NCBI GenBank assembly: GCA_903881065.1
Contig: CAIRRW010000375.1
Span: 1 to 19,175, forward strand
Reading direction: 5' to 3'
Source: an uncultured Bacteroidota bacterium
GTDB taxonomy: Bacteria > Bacteroidota > Bacteroidia > 2-12-FULL-35-15
Length of the DNA stretch: 19,175 nucleotides
Shown here: in pieces, positions 7,583 to 14,395 of the stretch
Position numbering within the stretch: position 1 is the stretch's first letter
Layout of the letters: the number at the start of each line of letters is the position of its first letter
Notes under the pieces: model-generated
Seen by the model: only the letters and a program-made list of their open reading frames with translations
The model's database searches: none
Told to the model about the DNA's origin: nothing
Made by a program: the position numbers and the translations under genes

Positions 7583-8626
7583 ATGGCTAAAAAAGTACAA
7601 AAAGGGAAACCAGCTAAGAAAGCTGTAAAACCTGCGAAAAAAGCGGTAGCTAAAAAGCCTGCAAAAAAAGCTCCTGCAAAAAAGGTGGTAAAACCAGCTA
7701 AAAAAGCAACTCCAAAAAAGGTTGTGAAAAAGGCGGGTGCTAAAAAAGTAACCAAACCTGCAAAAAAGGCGGGTGCTAAAAAGCCGATTAAAAAGGTAGT
7801 TGCTAAAAAAGTAATAGCAAAAAAGGTTACTCCTAAAAAGGCAGTAAAACCAGCTAAAAAAGTAATTGTAAAAAAAGTGACTAAAAAAGTTGAAGTGAAA
7901 AAAATTGTGAAGTCGGCAAAGAAAGTAGTTGCAGAAAAACCTGTTAAACAAATAGTTTCAAAGAAGGTTGTGAAACCTGTTAAGAAAGAAATTGTAAAAC
8001 CAATTGCAAAAAAAGCAGCAAAAGTTGAAGTTAAAAAAGTTGCAGCTGTTAAACCAGTTAAAGTTGAAAAACCTATACCTGCAGCTCCTAAGAAATTGAC
8101 TGCTGCAGAAAAGAAAAAACAAGCAGCATCTATAGATATGGATGATGATGAAAGCAGCAATTTTGTTGATGCTCCAGTGGTAATTGAGTATAAAACACCC
8201 TCAATTCGCAAACCGATGGGCCCTGCTCCTGAGCCGCATATAAATACTGATAAACGTACACGTTATACTGATCCTGAATTAAAAGAATTCAAGCAATTAA
8301 TTTTGAAAAAATTGGGAGAAGCTCAAAAGGATTATGAATTATTGAAAAGCACACTTTCTCACAGAGATGACCATGGAACAGATGATACTTCTCCGACTTT
8401 TAAATTGTTGGAAGATGGTTCAGATGTTTTGTCAAAGGAGGAAACTGCTCATTTGGCGAGTCGTCAGGAGAAATTTATTCAGAATTTACAAAATGCACTT
8501 ATCCGTATCGAAAATAAAACCTATGGTATTTGCCGCGCGACAGGTAAATTAATTTCTAAAGAACGTTTAAGAAGTGTGCCACATGCAACGTTAGCAATTG
8601 AAGCAAAACTTGTTCAGAAATCATAG
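7583..8626 (+). CDS. DksA/TraR-family protein with a long polylysine histone-like N-terminal arm
   Basis: The 347-residue protein has two parts. Residues 1-180 are low-complexity Lys/Ala/Val/Pro built from AKK, VKP and KKV words. By my count they hold 70 Lys, 6 Glu and no Arg or Asp, much like histone H1 or AlgP tails. An acidic hinge DMDDDESS (185-192) follows. Residues about 228-347 align with DksA/TraR: a helical hairpin (ELKEFKQLI to NALIRIENK) and then YGICRATGKLISKERLRSVPHATLAIEAK. Only the first zinc ligand (C317) remains; the positions of the other three hold T320, A338 and A341. DksA-type proteins bind in the RNA polymerase secondary channel, but whether this one does is unknown. The gene lies 12 nt after ileS and is followed by a hairpin at 8648-8682. 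The start is the first ATG after ileS. Family assignment is good; the role is open. Confidence 0.85.
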   Translation: MAKKVQKGKPAKKAVKPAKKAVAKKPAKKAPAKKVVKPAKKATPKKVVKKAGAKKVTKPAKKAGAKKPIKKVVAKKVIAKKVTPKKAVKPAKKVIVKKVTKKVEVKKIVKSAKKVVAEKPVKQIVSKKVVKPVKKEIVKPIAKKAAKVEVKKVAAVKPVKVEKPIPAAPKKLTAAEKKKQAASIDMDDDESSNFVDAPVVIEYKTPSIRKPMGPAPEPHINTDKRTRYTDPELKEFKQLILKKLGEAQKDYELLKSTLSHRDDHGTDDTSPTFKLLEDGSDVLSKEETAHLASRQEKFIQNLQNALIRIENKTYGICRATGKLISKERLRSVPHATLAIEAKLVQKS

Positions 8627-8647
8627 ACGTATCAAACTCATAATTTA

Positions 8648-8685
8648 TAAAGAAAGGTTACCAATTGTGTAGCCTTTCTTTATTT
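8648..8685 (+). terminator. Hairpin terminator or attenuator between the DksA-like gene and lspA
   Basis: A 13-bp stem with one G-U pair (8648-8660 with 8670-8682, core AAAGAAAGG/CCTTTCTTT) closes a 9-nt loop and is followed by the T-rich TATTTTAT. It lies 22 nt past the DksA-like stop and 30 nt before the lspA start. No TAnnTTTG box is visible in those 30 nt, so lspA may depend on read-through. Confidence 0.6.
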
Positions 8686-8711
8686 TATAATAACATTAAA
8701 TAATTCCTTCG

Positions 8712-9344
8712 GTGAAGAAGCCTCTACTAATTGTTTTTCTTGTATTGCTGATTGATCAGCTGATTAAAATTTATATTAAAGCACACTTTTATTTAGGTCA
8801 GGAAATCCACGTTGCTGGACATTGGTTTATTCTGCACTTTACTGAAAACAACGGGATGGCTTATGGAATGGAATTTGGCGGAAAATTCGGAAAGATTTTT
8901 TTAAGTACTTTTCGAATAGTTGCTGTTGCAGGGATTGGTTATTATTTATGGACACTCACTAAAAAGAAAGAGGATAAATTATATATTGTTTGTATTGCAT
9001 TAATATTTGCCGGTGCATTGGGAAACATACTAGATAGTGTGTTTTATGGTGTGCTTTTCAGCGACAGTAATTATGATGTTGCACGTTTTATGCCTGCAGA
9101 AGGCGGATATGAATCATTCCTTCATGGTAAGGTCGTTGATATGTTTTATTTCCCAATTTTCAAGGGACACTTCCCTTCCTGGTTTCCAATTTGGGGAACT
9201 GAAGATTTTGAATTCTTTCGACCAGTATTCAACTTTGCAGATGCATCAATCAGTGTTGGAGTTGGATTGATTATTTTGTTTCAGAAACGGTTTTTTGGTA
9301 AGAAACCAATTGTTGAAGAACAGGCAACTGTTGATTCAATTTAG
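8712..9344 (+). CDS. lspA: Lipoprotein signal peptidase (signal peptidase II)
   Basis: LspA is an inner-membrane aspartyl protease that removes the signal peptide of prolipoproteins after diacylglyceryl transfer. The 210-residue protein shows the family motifs in order: D15 in LLIDQLIKIYIK, ENNGMAYGM (45-53), GALGNILD (101-108), the first catalytic Asp D143 in GKVVDMFYFP, and the second, D177, in FNFADASISVG. Four membrane segments are visible (about 4-22, 64-82, 92-110 and 176-192). It is about 45 residues longer than the E. coli enzyme, mainly through a periplasmic insertion at about 112-139 and 150-170. The start is GTG at 8712: an in-frame TAA at 8697 leaves no upstream ATG, and MKKPLLIVFL is a natural N-terminus. 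It is the third gene of the ileS cluster, and its substrates would include the lipoproteins at 14396 and 15040. Confidence 0.95.
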   Translation: MKKPLLIVFLVLLIDQLIKIYIKAHFYLGQEIHVAGHWFILHFTENNGMAYGMEFGGKFGKIFLSTFRIVAVAGIGYYLWTLTKKKEDKLYIVCIALIFAGALGNILDSVFYGVLFSDSNYDVARFMPAEGGYESFLHGKVVDMFYFPIFKGHFPSWFPIWGTEDFEFFRPVFNFADASISVGVGLIILFQKRFFGKKPIVEEQATVDSI

Positions 9345-9347
9345 AAT

Positions 9348-9407
9348 ATGAGCACTGAAACAGGACAGGCTGTTCAGCCACCATCTGAACAACAGCCCGA
9401 TTTATAA
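9348..9407 (+). CDS. Possible 19-codon mini-ORF directly after lspA
   Basis: An ATG three nt after the lspA stop opens MSTETGQAVQPPSEQQPDL and then TAA, two nt before the convergent asd stop. The peptide is polar and rich in Gln and Pro. The same bases form an imperfect hairpin (GGCTGTT 9369-9375 with AACAGCC 9392-9398, plus CAG/CTG inside), so the region may simply be a weak convergent terminator. The coding call is tentative. Confidence 0.2.
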   Translation: MSTETGQAVQPPSEQQPDL

Positions 9408-9408
9408 A

Positions 9409-10398
9409 TTAAACTAATTTATTTTTAATTAAATACTCTGCAATCTGCACTGCATTTGTGGCAGCACCTTTGCGTAAATTATCCGAAACAATAAACATAT
9501 TCAACGTGTTGGGTTGCGATTCATCTCTGCGCAAGCGACCTACAAAAACCTCATCTTTCTCGTGAGCGTCAATAGGCATAGGGTATTTTAAATTCTTTAC
9601 ATCATCAGTAACTATAACTCCCGGTGTATTTTCAAGAATATTTCGTACTTCATTCAAATCAAAATCCTTTTCAAATTCCACATTCACACTTTCCGAATGC
9701 CCACCCATCACAGGGATACGAACCGTAGTTGCCGTAACTTTAATGGAATCATCTCCCATAATTATTTTCGTTTCGTTCACCATTTTCATCTCCTCTTTTG
9801 TGTATCCATTATCACTAAATGAATCAATATGCGGAATCACATTTAAGTCGATAGTATGAGGATACGCTTTTTCTCCTGCAATCCCTTTGCGCTCATTCAT
9901 CAATTGATTCACCGCTTTAACGCCAGTGCCGGTAACCGATTGATAAGTGGAAACCACCACTCTTTTTATTTTATATTTATGATGCAAGGGGTTTAAAACC
10001 ATCACCATTTGTATGGTTGAACAGTTAGGGTTTGCAATTATTTTATCCGATGAAGTTAAAACAGAAGCATTTATTTCGGGCACTACTAATCGTTTTGTCG
10101 CATCCATTCTCCATGCCGACGAATTGTCAATCACAGTTATTCCAGCGGCTGCAAATTTTGGTGCCCATTCCAATGAAGTACCTCCACCTGCCGAAAACAA
10201 AGCAATTGCAGGTTTCATATCTATAGCAGTTTGCATACCTACCACTTTATATTTTTTTCCATTAAAAGAAATTTCTTTACCTATTGAATTTTCTGAAGCA
10301 ACAGGAATAAATTCACTTATCGGAAAATTTCGTTCTTCCAATATTTGAATCATTTTAGTGCCTACTAAACCAGTTGCGCCAACTACAGCTATTTTCAT
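9409..10398 (-). CDS. asd: Aspartate-semialdehyde dehydrogenase
   Basis: The 329-residue cytoplasmic enzyme reduces aspartyl phosphate to aspartate semialdehyde with NADPH, the branch point to lysine/diaminopimelate, methionine and threonine. The N-terminal Rossmann domain carries VVGATGLVG (5-13). SAGGGTS (69-75) and DNSSAWRMD (91-99) bind cofactor and phosphate. The catalytic cysteine is C126 in NPNCST. The general base is H234 in RIPVMGGHSES, with R227 as substrate ligand. The C-terminal end NLRKGAATNAVQIAEYL is typical. The length is normal. The gene is monocistronic and convergent with lspA, with only a 1-nt gap to the mini-ORF. Its upstream region has only an imperfect -7 box, and I see no strong terminator of its own. 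The identity is secure. Confidence 0.96.
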   Translation of the reverse strand: MKIAVVGATGLVGTKMIQILEERNFPISEFIPVASENSIGKEISFNGKKYKVVGMQTAIDMKPAIALFSAGGGTSLEWAPKFAAAGITVIDNSSAWRMDATKRLVVPEINASVLTSSDKIIANPNCSTIQMVMVLNPLHHKYKIKRVVVSTYQSVTGTGVKAVNQLMNERKGIAGEKAYPHTIDLNVIPHIDSFSDNGYTKEEMKMVNETKIIMGDDSIKVTATTVRIPVMGGHSESVNVEFEKDFDLNEVRNILENTPGVIVTDDVKNLKYPMPIDAHEKDEVFVGRLRRDESQPNTLNMFIVSDNLRKGAATNAVQIAEYLIKNKLV

Positions 10399-10598
10399 TT
10401 GTTATTTTCTTTAATGCGTGTAAAATTATCGAAAAAAACACAACTTAATGTATTTCCTCTATCTTATTATCCAATCATTCGTTTCGCCATTTAATTCTTT
10501 CAATCTTCCTTATTAAAAAATCCTTTTCAAAAATAATTTTTCAAGGGAAAGCGCTAATGTAAATTAGATAAGTAATAATCATTAACAAATTTAAAACC

Positions 10599-10606
10599 TA
10601 CCTTTG
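10599..10606 (+). promoter_or_regulatory. Predicted -7 element for the RecQ-like helicase gene
   Basis: TACCTTTG matches TAnnTTTG and predicts a start near 10613 with a leader of about 52 nt before the ATG at 10666. No good -33 TTTG lies at the right distance. The rest of the divergent gap 10399-10665 is AT-rich with no clear structure. Confidence 0.45.
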
Positions 10607-10665
10607 ACCCATCAATTAAAACCCGATAACAAATTACGGCATATCACATATTTTAAAAGTAAACA

Positions 10666-13600
10666 ATGAATAATAATCTTCTCAAACAACATCTTTTAGT
10701 TCTCAATAAATTAAAAACAAAAAAGCCAACACTATTTGTTTACAAAGGATTTCCAAATCATTTTCTCAAAGAACTTGAAAAAAGCATCCCACATATTGAT
10801 AAATTAAGTTTTGTGGATAATGATAACAAAACCAACCTTCAAACAATAATAAAGAATGCGCCTGCAACATTTACCAAACTAAAAAAAACAAAAGATAGTT
10901 TATTGTTTATTACGTATGAAGAAATGTTATTGATACTTGCTCAAACATTAGCAGAATTGCCTGTCAATGTAAAAGTAATCCGCAATAATTTTTATGATTT
11001 TTACCCGAATCAAACCACCACAACCTTTGCAGATATTGAAGACAGTATCAATAGTGATACAGAAATTGAGGAGAATGAATTATTCAATCGCTTTTATGCC
11101 GACAGTCGTCAGATAGCAGGTTTCAACTGTATTCAGTTTCTGGATTATGAAGTAGATTTAACATCCATAGGCATTGAAACCATAAACTTTTTTGATGCTG
11201 AAACAATCACACTTCCAAAATTTAAAGAAGACAGTTCCAAAGCAAAAAACGCCTTGCAATATAAAGCAGCAGATGGTTCTTATTTTCAGTTGAAGTTTGG
11301 TCTTTTTCATAATACCATTCCCAAACAAATAAGCCTAATTGTGGATGAAAGCATCAATCATATTCCAAAAGATTTGGATGAATTAAAACTGCTTTATCTA
11401 ATATTATCAGAAGCCGAATGCGACATTAGCTTTTATACACAACATAAAATGTATAAAGATTATTGGCGACCTGAACTGGACACTTTGCTGCATAAACACT
11501 GGGGAGACAAAGCACAATTTAAAAAGCTTAATATTTATAAAAGTCCTGATAATAATAAAGAACTGATTGAGCATTCGCAAGGTTCAATTGTAGAACATAT
11601 TATTCAGCAGGTTGAAAAAGCAAGAGAAGATTTACTGTTTGAAGATGTGTTTTTAACTGCTCCAACAGGCGCTGGTAAATCATTATTGTTTCAACTGCCA
11701 GCCATTTATTTATCCGAAAGTGAAAAATTAAAATCCGTTACTATCGTTGTCTCTCCTCTTAAAGCATTGATGTACGACCAGGTTCAGGCATTAATCAACG
11801 ACAGGAATTATGATAAAGTAGCATTTGTAAATTCCGATTTATCTTTAATTGAACGTAAGGAAATACTTGATCAGGTGATGAAAGGCGATATTTCTGTCCT
11901 TTATTTATCTCCTGAATTATTGCTTGCTTATGAGTTGCAAACGTTTATCGGTTCGCGTGAGTTAGGTCTGTTAATCATTGATGAAGCCCATTTAGTAACT
12001 ACATGGGGAAGAGATTTCCGTATTGATTATTGGTTTCTTGGGAACTTTATTCGCAAGTTACGTGGTAATGGTTCCTTGAATAATAAGACAAATAATAAAA
12101 CAAAGAGATATCGTTTTCCAGTTGTTGCACTTACTGCTACAGCTGTTTATAATGGTGTTGACGATATGGTGTTTGATACCATACGCACGTTGAATATGCA
12201 GAATTGCAGAACATATATCGGCAGTATAAAACGAGAAGAGATTTCATTTGTATATCAGCCTTTGATTGTAAAGAAATATGATGAAGAACGAGTTGCCAAA
12301 ACAATCAGCAGGATAAAAGAATTTGTAGAATCAGAACGCAAAACAATATTTTATTACCCTTGGGTAAGTCAGATAAATAATATTGTTCACACGTTGGATT
12401 CTCCGATTAAATCAAAAGTGAAAAAGTACTATGGTGAGTTAAATCCAACTCTTCGTGGAGAAACGTTGAGAGATTTTAAATCTGGAAAAGCAAAAGTTGT
12501 ATTGGCTACAAAGGCTTTCGGAATGGGTGTTGACATAAGTGATATTGAAATTGTTTACCATCACGCGCCTTCTGGTTCGCTTGCTGATTATGTTCAGGAG
12601 ATTGGGCGTGTGGCGCGTATCCCCGGCATGAAAGGAACTGCGATGATGGACTTTAATCCAAAGGATTTAAAATATACTAAGATGCTATTTCAATTATCTT
12701 CTTTGAAGCAGTTTCAGGTGGATTTAGTTCTTAAGAAATTGAATAAACTATATTTGGCAAGCCAGAATAAAAGTCTGCTTGTATCTGTTGAAGATTTTAA
12801 ATGGATTTTCACAAAGGATAATAATCCGGAACAGAAAGTAAAGAGTGCATTGCTTGTAATTGAAAAAGATTTGGAAACAAAGTTTGGTTACAATGTACTA
12901 ATGGTAAAGCCTAAAAGTATGTTCTCCACTGTTTACGCATCAATGGATGCCGAAGGTTTGGAAATATTAAAGGAAAGATATGGCAATTTAATAGAAGAGA
13001 TTGGCAAGACAAAATATGAACGTGCAGGCACACGATTAAAGAATGGAGCCATTGTAATGCGCGAGGATAATGATGATAAGAAGAATGTAAAAATTGTACT
13101 TGATAAAATTTGGGAGAAATATTTTCCGCAGGAAAGTTTCCCTGATGTGCGTACAAAGTTTTTTGACAAACGCTTATTTACTTTTGCTGAACCATTGATG
13201 AAAATGCGGGTTAATTTCAGCGGACCTATTGCTGCGACAGGAACTAAGCTGGAGAACGGAATTAATTTTATTGGTGCTACAATCAGTGCTATAAAAGGTA
13301 AAATGTTTAAACGGGATGATTTGGTAAAACAGTTTCTGACAAGAATAAAGAACGAAACTACCTGTGAGAAGCTTGCTGATTTGGTTTGTACATTTTTTGC
13401 TGAAGCAGATAATTTTGGTACCAGCGGAAAGCCGGGAATGGGTACAGGGAACTTTTTAAAGATAAAACAATTCGGGTTTCTTACTCAATATAGATTTGAT
13501 GCTATTGCTTTCAGTAGAGTTAAAACACAACTGCTGCGCAACTTCCAGATATTGTTTGACGGGATGAATGAGAACGCGAAGCAGTTTACCGGATTTATTC

Positions 13601-13944
13601 CTGCAGATATGGAGAAAGCAAAAGAGAAAATTAAAATGATTTATCTGCTCGAGATATTTGAACTTTCCACTTATGAAATAAGCGGTGGAGAAGCTCCTCA
13701 ATTGCTTGTAAGAATAAATGACCCTCAGAAACTGGCTACTCTTGCTAAAGAAAAAAACATAAATAATGTGGTGGTTGATATTGAAACGCGACATAAAATT
13801 TCGATGGAAGTGATGACTTACTTTTTCCAAAACGAAATGAATAACAAAGAACGTTGGAATTATATTGAAGATTATTTCCTTGGAAATAAAATTGGTGTGG
13901 CTGATGTGGAGGAGGAAACGGACGAAGTGGAAATTACTGAGTAG
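10666..13944 (+). CDS. Large RecQ-like superfamily 2 DNA helicase with long unassigned N- and C-terminal regions
   Basis: The 1092-residue protein has a RecQ-type helicase core at about 320-680. Walker A is APTGAGKS (332-339), followed by SPLKALMYDQ (motif Ia), DEAH (439-442), TATA in ALTATA (490-493), FGMGVD (618-623) and the motif VI arginine fingers in QEIGRVAR (644-651). This predicts an ATP-driven 3'-5' translocase. Residues 1-320 are not part of canonical RecQ and match nothing I recognise. Residues about 700-1092 lack the four-cysteine zinc site of the RecQ RQC region (only isolated Cys such as the pair in TTCEKLADLVC are present) and contain SGGEAPQLLVRINDP (about 1004-1018). The end is acidic (VEEETDEVEITE). 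E. coli RecQ is about 610 residues, so this is a different subfamily. The gene stands alone; 150 nt past its stop is a strong terminator. The helicase call is firm and the pathway is unknown. Confidence 0.85.
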   Translation: MNNNLLKQHLLVLNKLKTKKPTLFVYKGFPNHFLKELEKSIPHIDKLSFVDNDNKTNLQTIIKNAPATFTKLKKTKDSLLFITYEEMLLILAQTLAELPVNVKVIRNNFYDFYPNQTTTTFADIEDSINSDTEIEENELFNRFYADSRQIAGFNCIQFLDYEVDLTSIGIETINFFDAETITLPKFKEDSSKAKNALQYKAADGSYFQLKFGLFHNTIPKQISLIVDESINHIPKDLDELKLLYLILSEAECDISFYTQHKMYKDYWRPELDTLLHKHWGDKAQFKKLNIYKSPDNNKELIEHSQGSIVEHIIQQVEKAREDLLFEDVFLTAPTGAGKSLLFQLPAIYLSESEKLKSVTIVVSPLKALMYDQVQALINDRNYDKVAFVNSDLSLIERKEILDQVMKGDISVLYLSPELLLAYELQTFIGSRELGLLIIDEAHLVTTWGRDFRIDYWFLGNFIRKLRGNGSLNNKTNNKTKRYRFPVVALTATAVYNGVDDMVFDTIRTLNMQNCRTYIGSIKREEISFVYQPLIVKKYDEERVAKTISRIKEFVESERKTIFYYPWVSQINNIVHTLDSPIKSKVKKYYGELNPTLRGETLRDFKSGKAKVVLATKAFGMGVDISDIEIVYHHAPSGSLADYVQEIGRVARIPGMKGTAMMDFNPKDLKYTKMLFQLSSLKQFQVDLVLKKLNKLYLASQNKSLLVSVEDFKWIFTKDNNPEQKVKSALLVIEKDLETKFGYNVLMVKPKSMFSTVYASMDAEGLEILKERYGNLIEEIGKTKYERAGTRLKNGAIVMREDNDDKKNVKIVLDKIWEKYFPQESFPDVRTKFFDKRLFTFAEPLMKMRVNFSGPIAATGTKLENGINFIGATISAIKGKMFKRDDLVKQFLTRIKNETTCEKLADLVCTFFAEADNFGTSGKPGMGTGNFLKIKQFGFLTQYRFDAIAFSRVKTQLLRNFQILFDGMNENAKQFTGFIPADMEKAKEKIKMIYLLEIFELSTYEISGGEAPQLLVRINDPQKLATLAKEKNINNVVVDIETRHKISMEVMTYFFQNEMNNKERWNYIEDYFLGNKIGVADVEEETDEVEITE

Positions 13945-14094
13945 AGGTGTTGAAAATAAAAATGAGAGACTCATAATTTAAGTTATTGATTGGATTAATA
14001 ATTGTAGACTGCAATCGATTAGAAATACTAATTAATAAAAGAAATACAACAAAGGAGAAAAGAAGATTTCGAACTAGACATATTTAATGCTAAT

Positions 14095-14141
14095 AAAAAG
14101 GACTGACACATTCCGATTGAGAATGTGTCAGTCCTTTTTTT
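14095..14141 (+). terminator. Strong Rho-independent terminator downstream of the RecQ-like gene
   Basis: A perfect 19-bp stem (14095-14113 with 14121-14139, core GGACTGACACATTC) closes the loop CGATTGA and runs into seven T. The A-run on the 5' side lets it act on the minus strand as well. It is the most stable hairpin in the window. Confidence 0.88.
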
Positions 14142-14246
14142 GTTCTTATAGTTAATTTTTTTCGGGAATGGGCTACTAATTGTTATCGGAAGGTTACTAA
14201 TGGGAAATGGAAGTATTTGATAATAAATTTAAGGATCGATCTTTCC

Positions 14247-14274
14247 CGTTAATCTTTCCGAAAAAAGATTAACG
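14247..14274. other. 11-bp perfect hairpin without a T-tract
   Basis: CGTTAATCTTT (14247-14257) pairs exactly with AAAGATTAACG (14264-14274) around the loop CCGAAA. No T-run follows on either strand, so it is not a standard terminator. It lies 28 nt upstream of the predicted -33 element of the envelope module and could be an operator or structured RNA. The function is unknown. Confidence 0.45.
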
Positions 14275-14301
14275 CCAGCATAGAAATCCAAAGGAGGAAT
14301 G

Positions 14302-14331
14302 TTGTTTGTTACAATTCTTTTCTTAATTTTG
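14302..14331 (+). promoter_or_regulatory. Predicted promoter of the three-gene envelope module
   Basis: TTG (14302-14304), a 19-nt spacer and TAATTTTG (14324-14331) fit the Bacteroidota consensus. The start would fall near 14338, about 57 nt before the ATG at 14396. An alternative -33, TTTG at 14305-14308, gives a 15-nt spacer, which is too short. Confidence 0.6.
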
Positions 14332-14395
14332 GCCCAAACAAAAGCGCTAAATTATTTTCTAAATTAATCTCGTTTAAACACAACAATATAAAAAA

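Larger units (their letters stand above)
13945..14395. other. Gene-free stretch between the RecQ-like gene and the envelope module
   Basis: These 451 nt hold no convincing gene. The first 150 nt are featureless AT-rich sequence that would be the 3' untranslated region of the helicase gene. A 19-bp terminator follows at 14095-14141, an 11-bp hairpin at 14247-14274, an AAAGGAGG run at 14290-14297 and a promoter at 14302-14331. Confidence 0.6.

Noticed and set aside
7576..8211. A 211-residue hydrophobic reading frame on the minus strand opposite the DksA-like gene.
   Set aside because: It is the antisense of the lysine-rich repeat region: AAA/AAG codons read backwards as Phe/Leu. The plus-strand frame has a real family domain and fits the operon.
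10666..13944. The RecQ-like helicase as part of a defence island.
   Set aside because: No nuclease, methyltransferase, toxin, integrase or other defence gene is adjacent. The flanking genes are asd and an envelope module, so only a stand-alone role can be proposed.
14299..14367. A 22-codon hydrophobic mini-ORF (MLFVTILFLILAQTKALNYF...) preceded by AAAGGAGG.
   Set aside because: The Shine-Dalgarno-like run is only one base from the ATG, Bacteroidota rarely use such sites, and the predicted module promoter lies inside the ORF.
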